A DNA stretch of 64,000 nucleotides from Echinometra lucunter. Lineage: Eukaryota > Echinodermata > Echinoidea > Camarodonta > Echinometridae. Below, in pieces: positions 63,572 through 64,000 of this stretch; the stretch's first letter is position 1, and each line of letters opens with the position of its first letter. The notes beneath the pieces are model-generated. The model had not been told where the DNA came from, did not search any database, and worked only from the letters and a program-made list of their open reading frames with translations. The stretch is taken from assembly GCA_029962745.1 (NCBI GenBank), contig CM057165.1, positions 22,028,126 to 22,092,125 of the forward strand. Direction: 5' to 3'. Made by a program: the position numbers and the translations under genes.

Positions 63572-64000
63572 CAAAATCCTCCTACTATTCCTTTCCTCCG
63601 AATAATCCTCCTCTCTCGTCAATTTTCTTTTGCATGTTGAAATGCCGAATGCATATATAATGTATTTCTTGCAATGACAATATACAATATTCAATTTTCA
63701 TTAAATCCAACATAATCAAACTGAATATTACAGAAAACTACCAAATCAAAATCAATAGAATCATTCTGAACCCCATTTTAGAATGAAAGTTTCCGTTTCC
63801 GAAAATCCGGCTAGCTTGCTTTGCTTGCTCGCAGATCTTGTTCTCAATTATTATTTATACAAGATGTTATATCAAATGAAAACTATTATGGAAGAATTGA
63901 TGCGCATTTAGTAACTTTCGTTAATTTGACTTATTTTGGCTAGAAATATAAAGTGATAATACAAAATGGCAGTTCCATGATTATCGGGACAGGGAAGGGG
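63572..64000. other. No gene seen
   Basis: AT-rich unique sequence up to the window edge. Confidence 0.4.

Overview
The window is animal nuclear DNA. Its genes have GT-AG introns, exons of 60-400 bp and large introns, in AT-rich sequence crowded with microsatellites, long C/G homopolymers, foldback elements and MITE-like repeats. The protein families, the frequent ACATGT runs and the style of the short repeats suggest a marine invertebrate deuterostome, most likely an echinoderm such as a sea urchin. That assignment is inference; no species was established.

Five protein-coding loci can be supported. (1) 1222-8766 (+) is the last six exons of a choline-transporter-like protein (SLC44A/CTL), whose 5' part lies outside the window. 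(2) 18416-20074 (+) is a two-exon FLYWCH zinc-finger gene with an internally repeated C-terminal half; a fifth, decayed repeat lies beyond its stop codons. (3) 28666-40757 (-) is a 12-exon SET/MYND lysine methyltransferase, SMYD3-like, reconstructed here as 457 residues. A damaged duplicate of its last exon lies inside intron 11, and an antisense hAT transposase remnant lies in intron 8. (4) 44924-49257 (+) is a three-exon secreted, charged, helical protein of unknown family. Its introns hold a 93-bp tandem duplication, trinucleotide arrays and a ~410-bp compound palindrome. (5) 53804-56071 (-) is an intronless type II membrane protein with a GT31 (beta-1,3-galactosyltransferase-type) domain. 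Its stem carries ~38-residue tandem repeats, and the position of the DxD motif reads GSH.

The rest is largely mobile-element debris. Four repeat families have at least one copy flanked by TTAA (copies at 1.5, 2.6, 9.3, 25.3, 25.8, 27.1, 29.5, 36.6, 37.2 and 59 kb), which suggests repeated piggyBac-type mobilisation. There are hAT-like elements with CAGGG-type ends (4.3-5.5, 47.2, 51.1, 53.5 kb), and a purine-rich repeat at 20.9, 21.3, 34.3 and 49.5 kb. Foldback elements at 6.0, 11.4 and 50.7 kb share terminal sequence. Non-LTR retrotransposon 3' ends occur at 15.1-16.5 kb (one nested in another) and at 61.5-62.3 kb; one family ends in long ATT arrays at both places. tRNA-derived SINE sequence is at 2.3-2.6 kb, with probable fragments at 16.9 and 42.1 kb.

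The host genes do not form a pathway and are unrelated neighbours. The least explained coding signal is at 62.57-63.06 kb, where three consecutive protein-like open frames run into one another and match no family I recognise.
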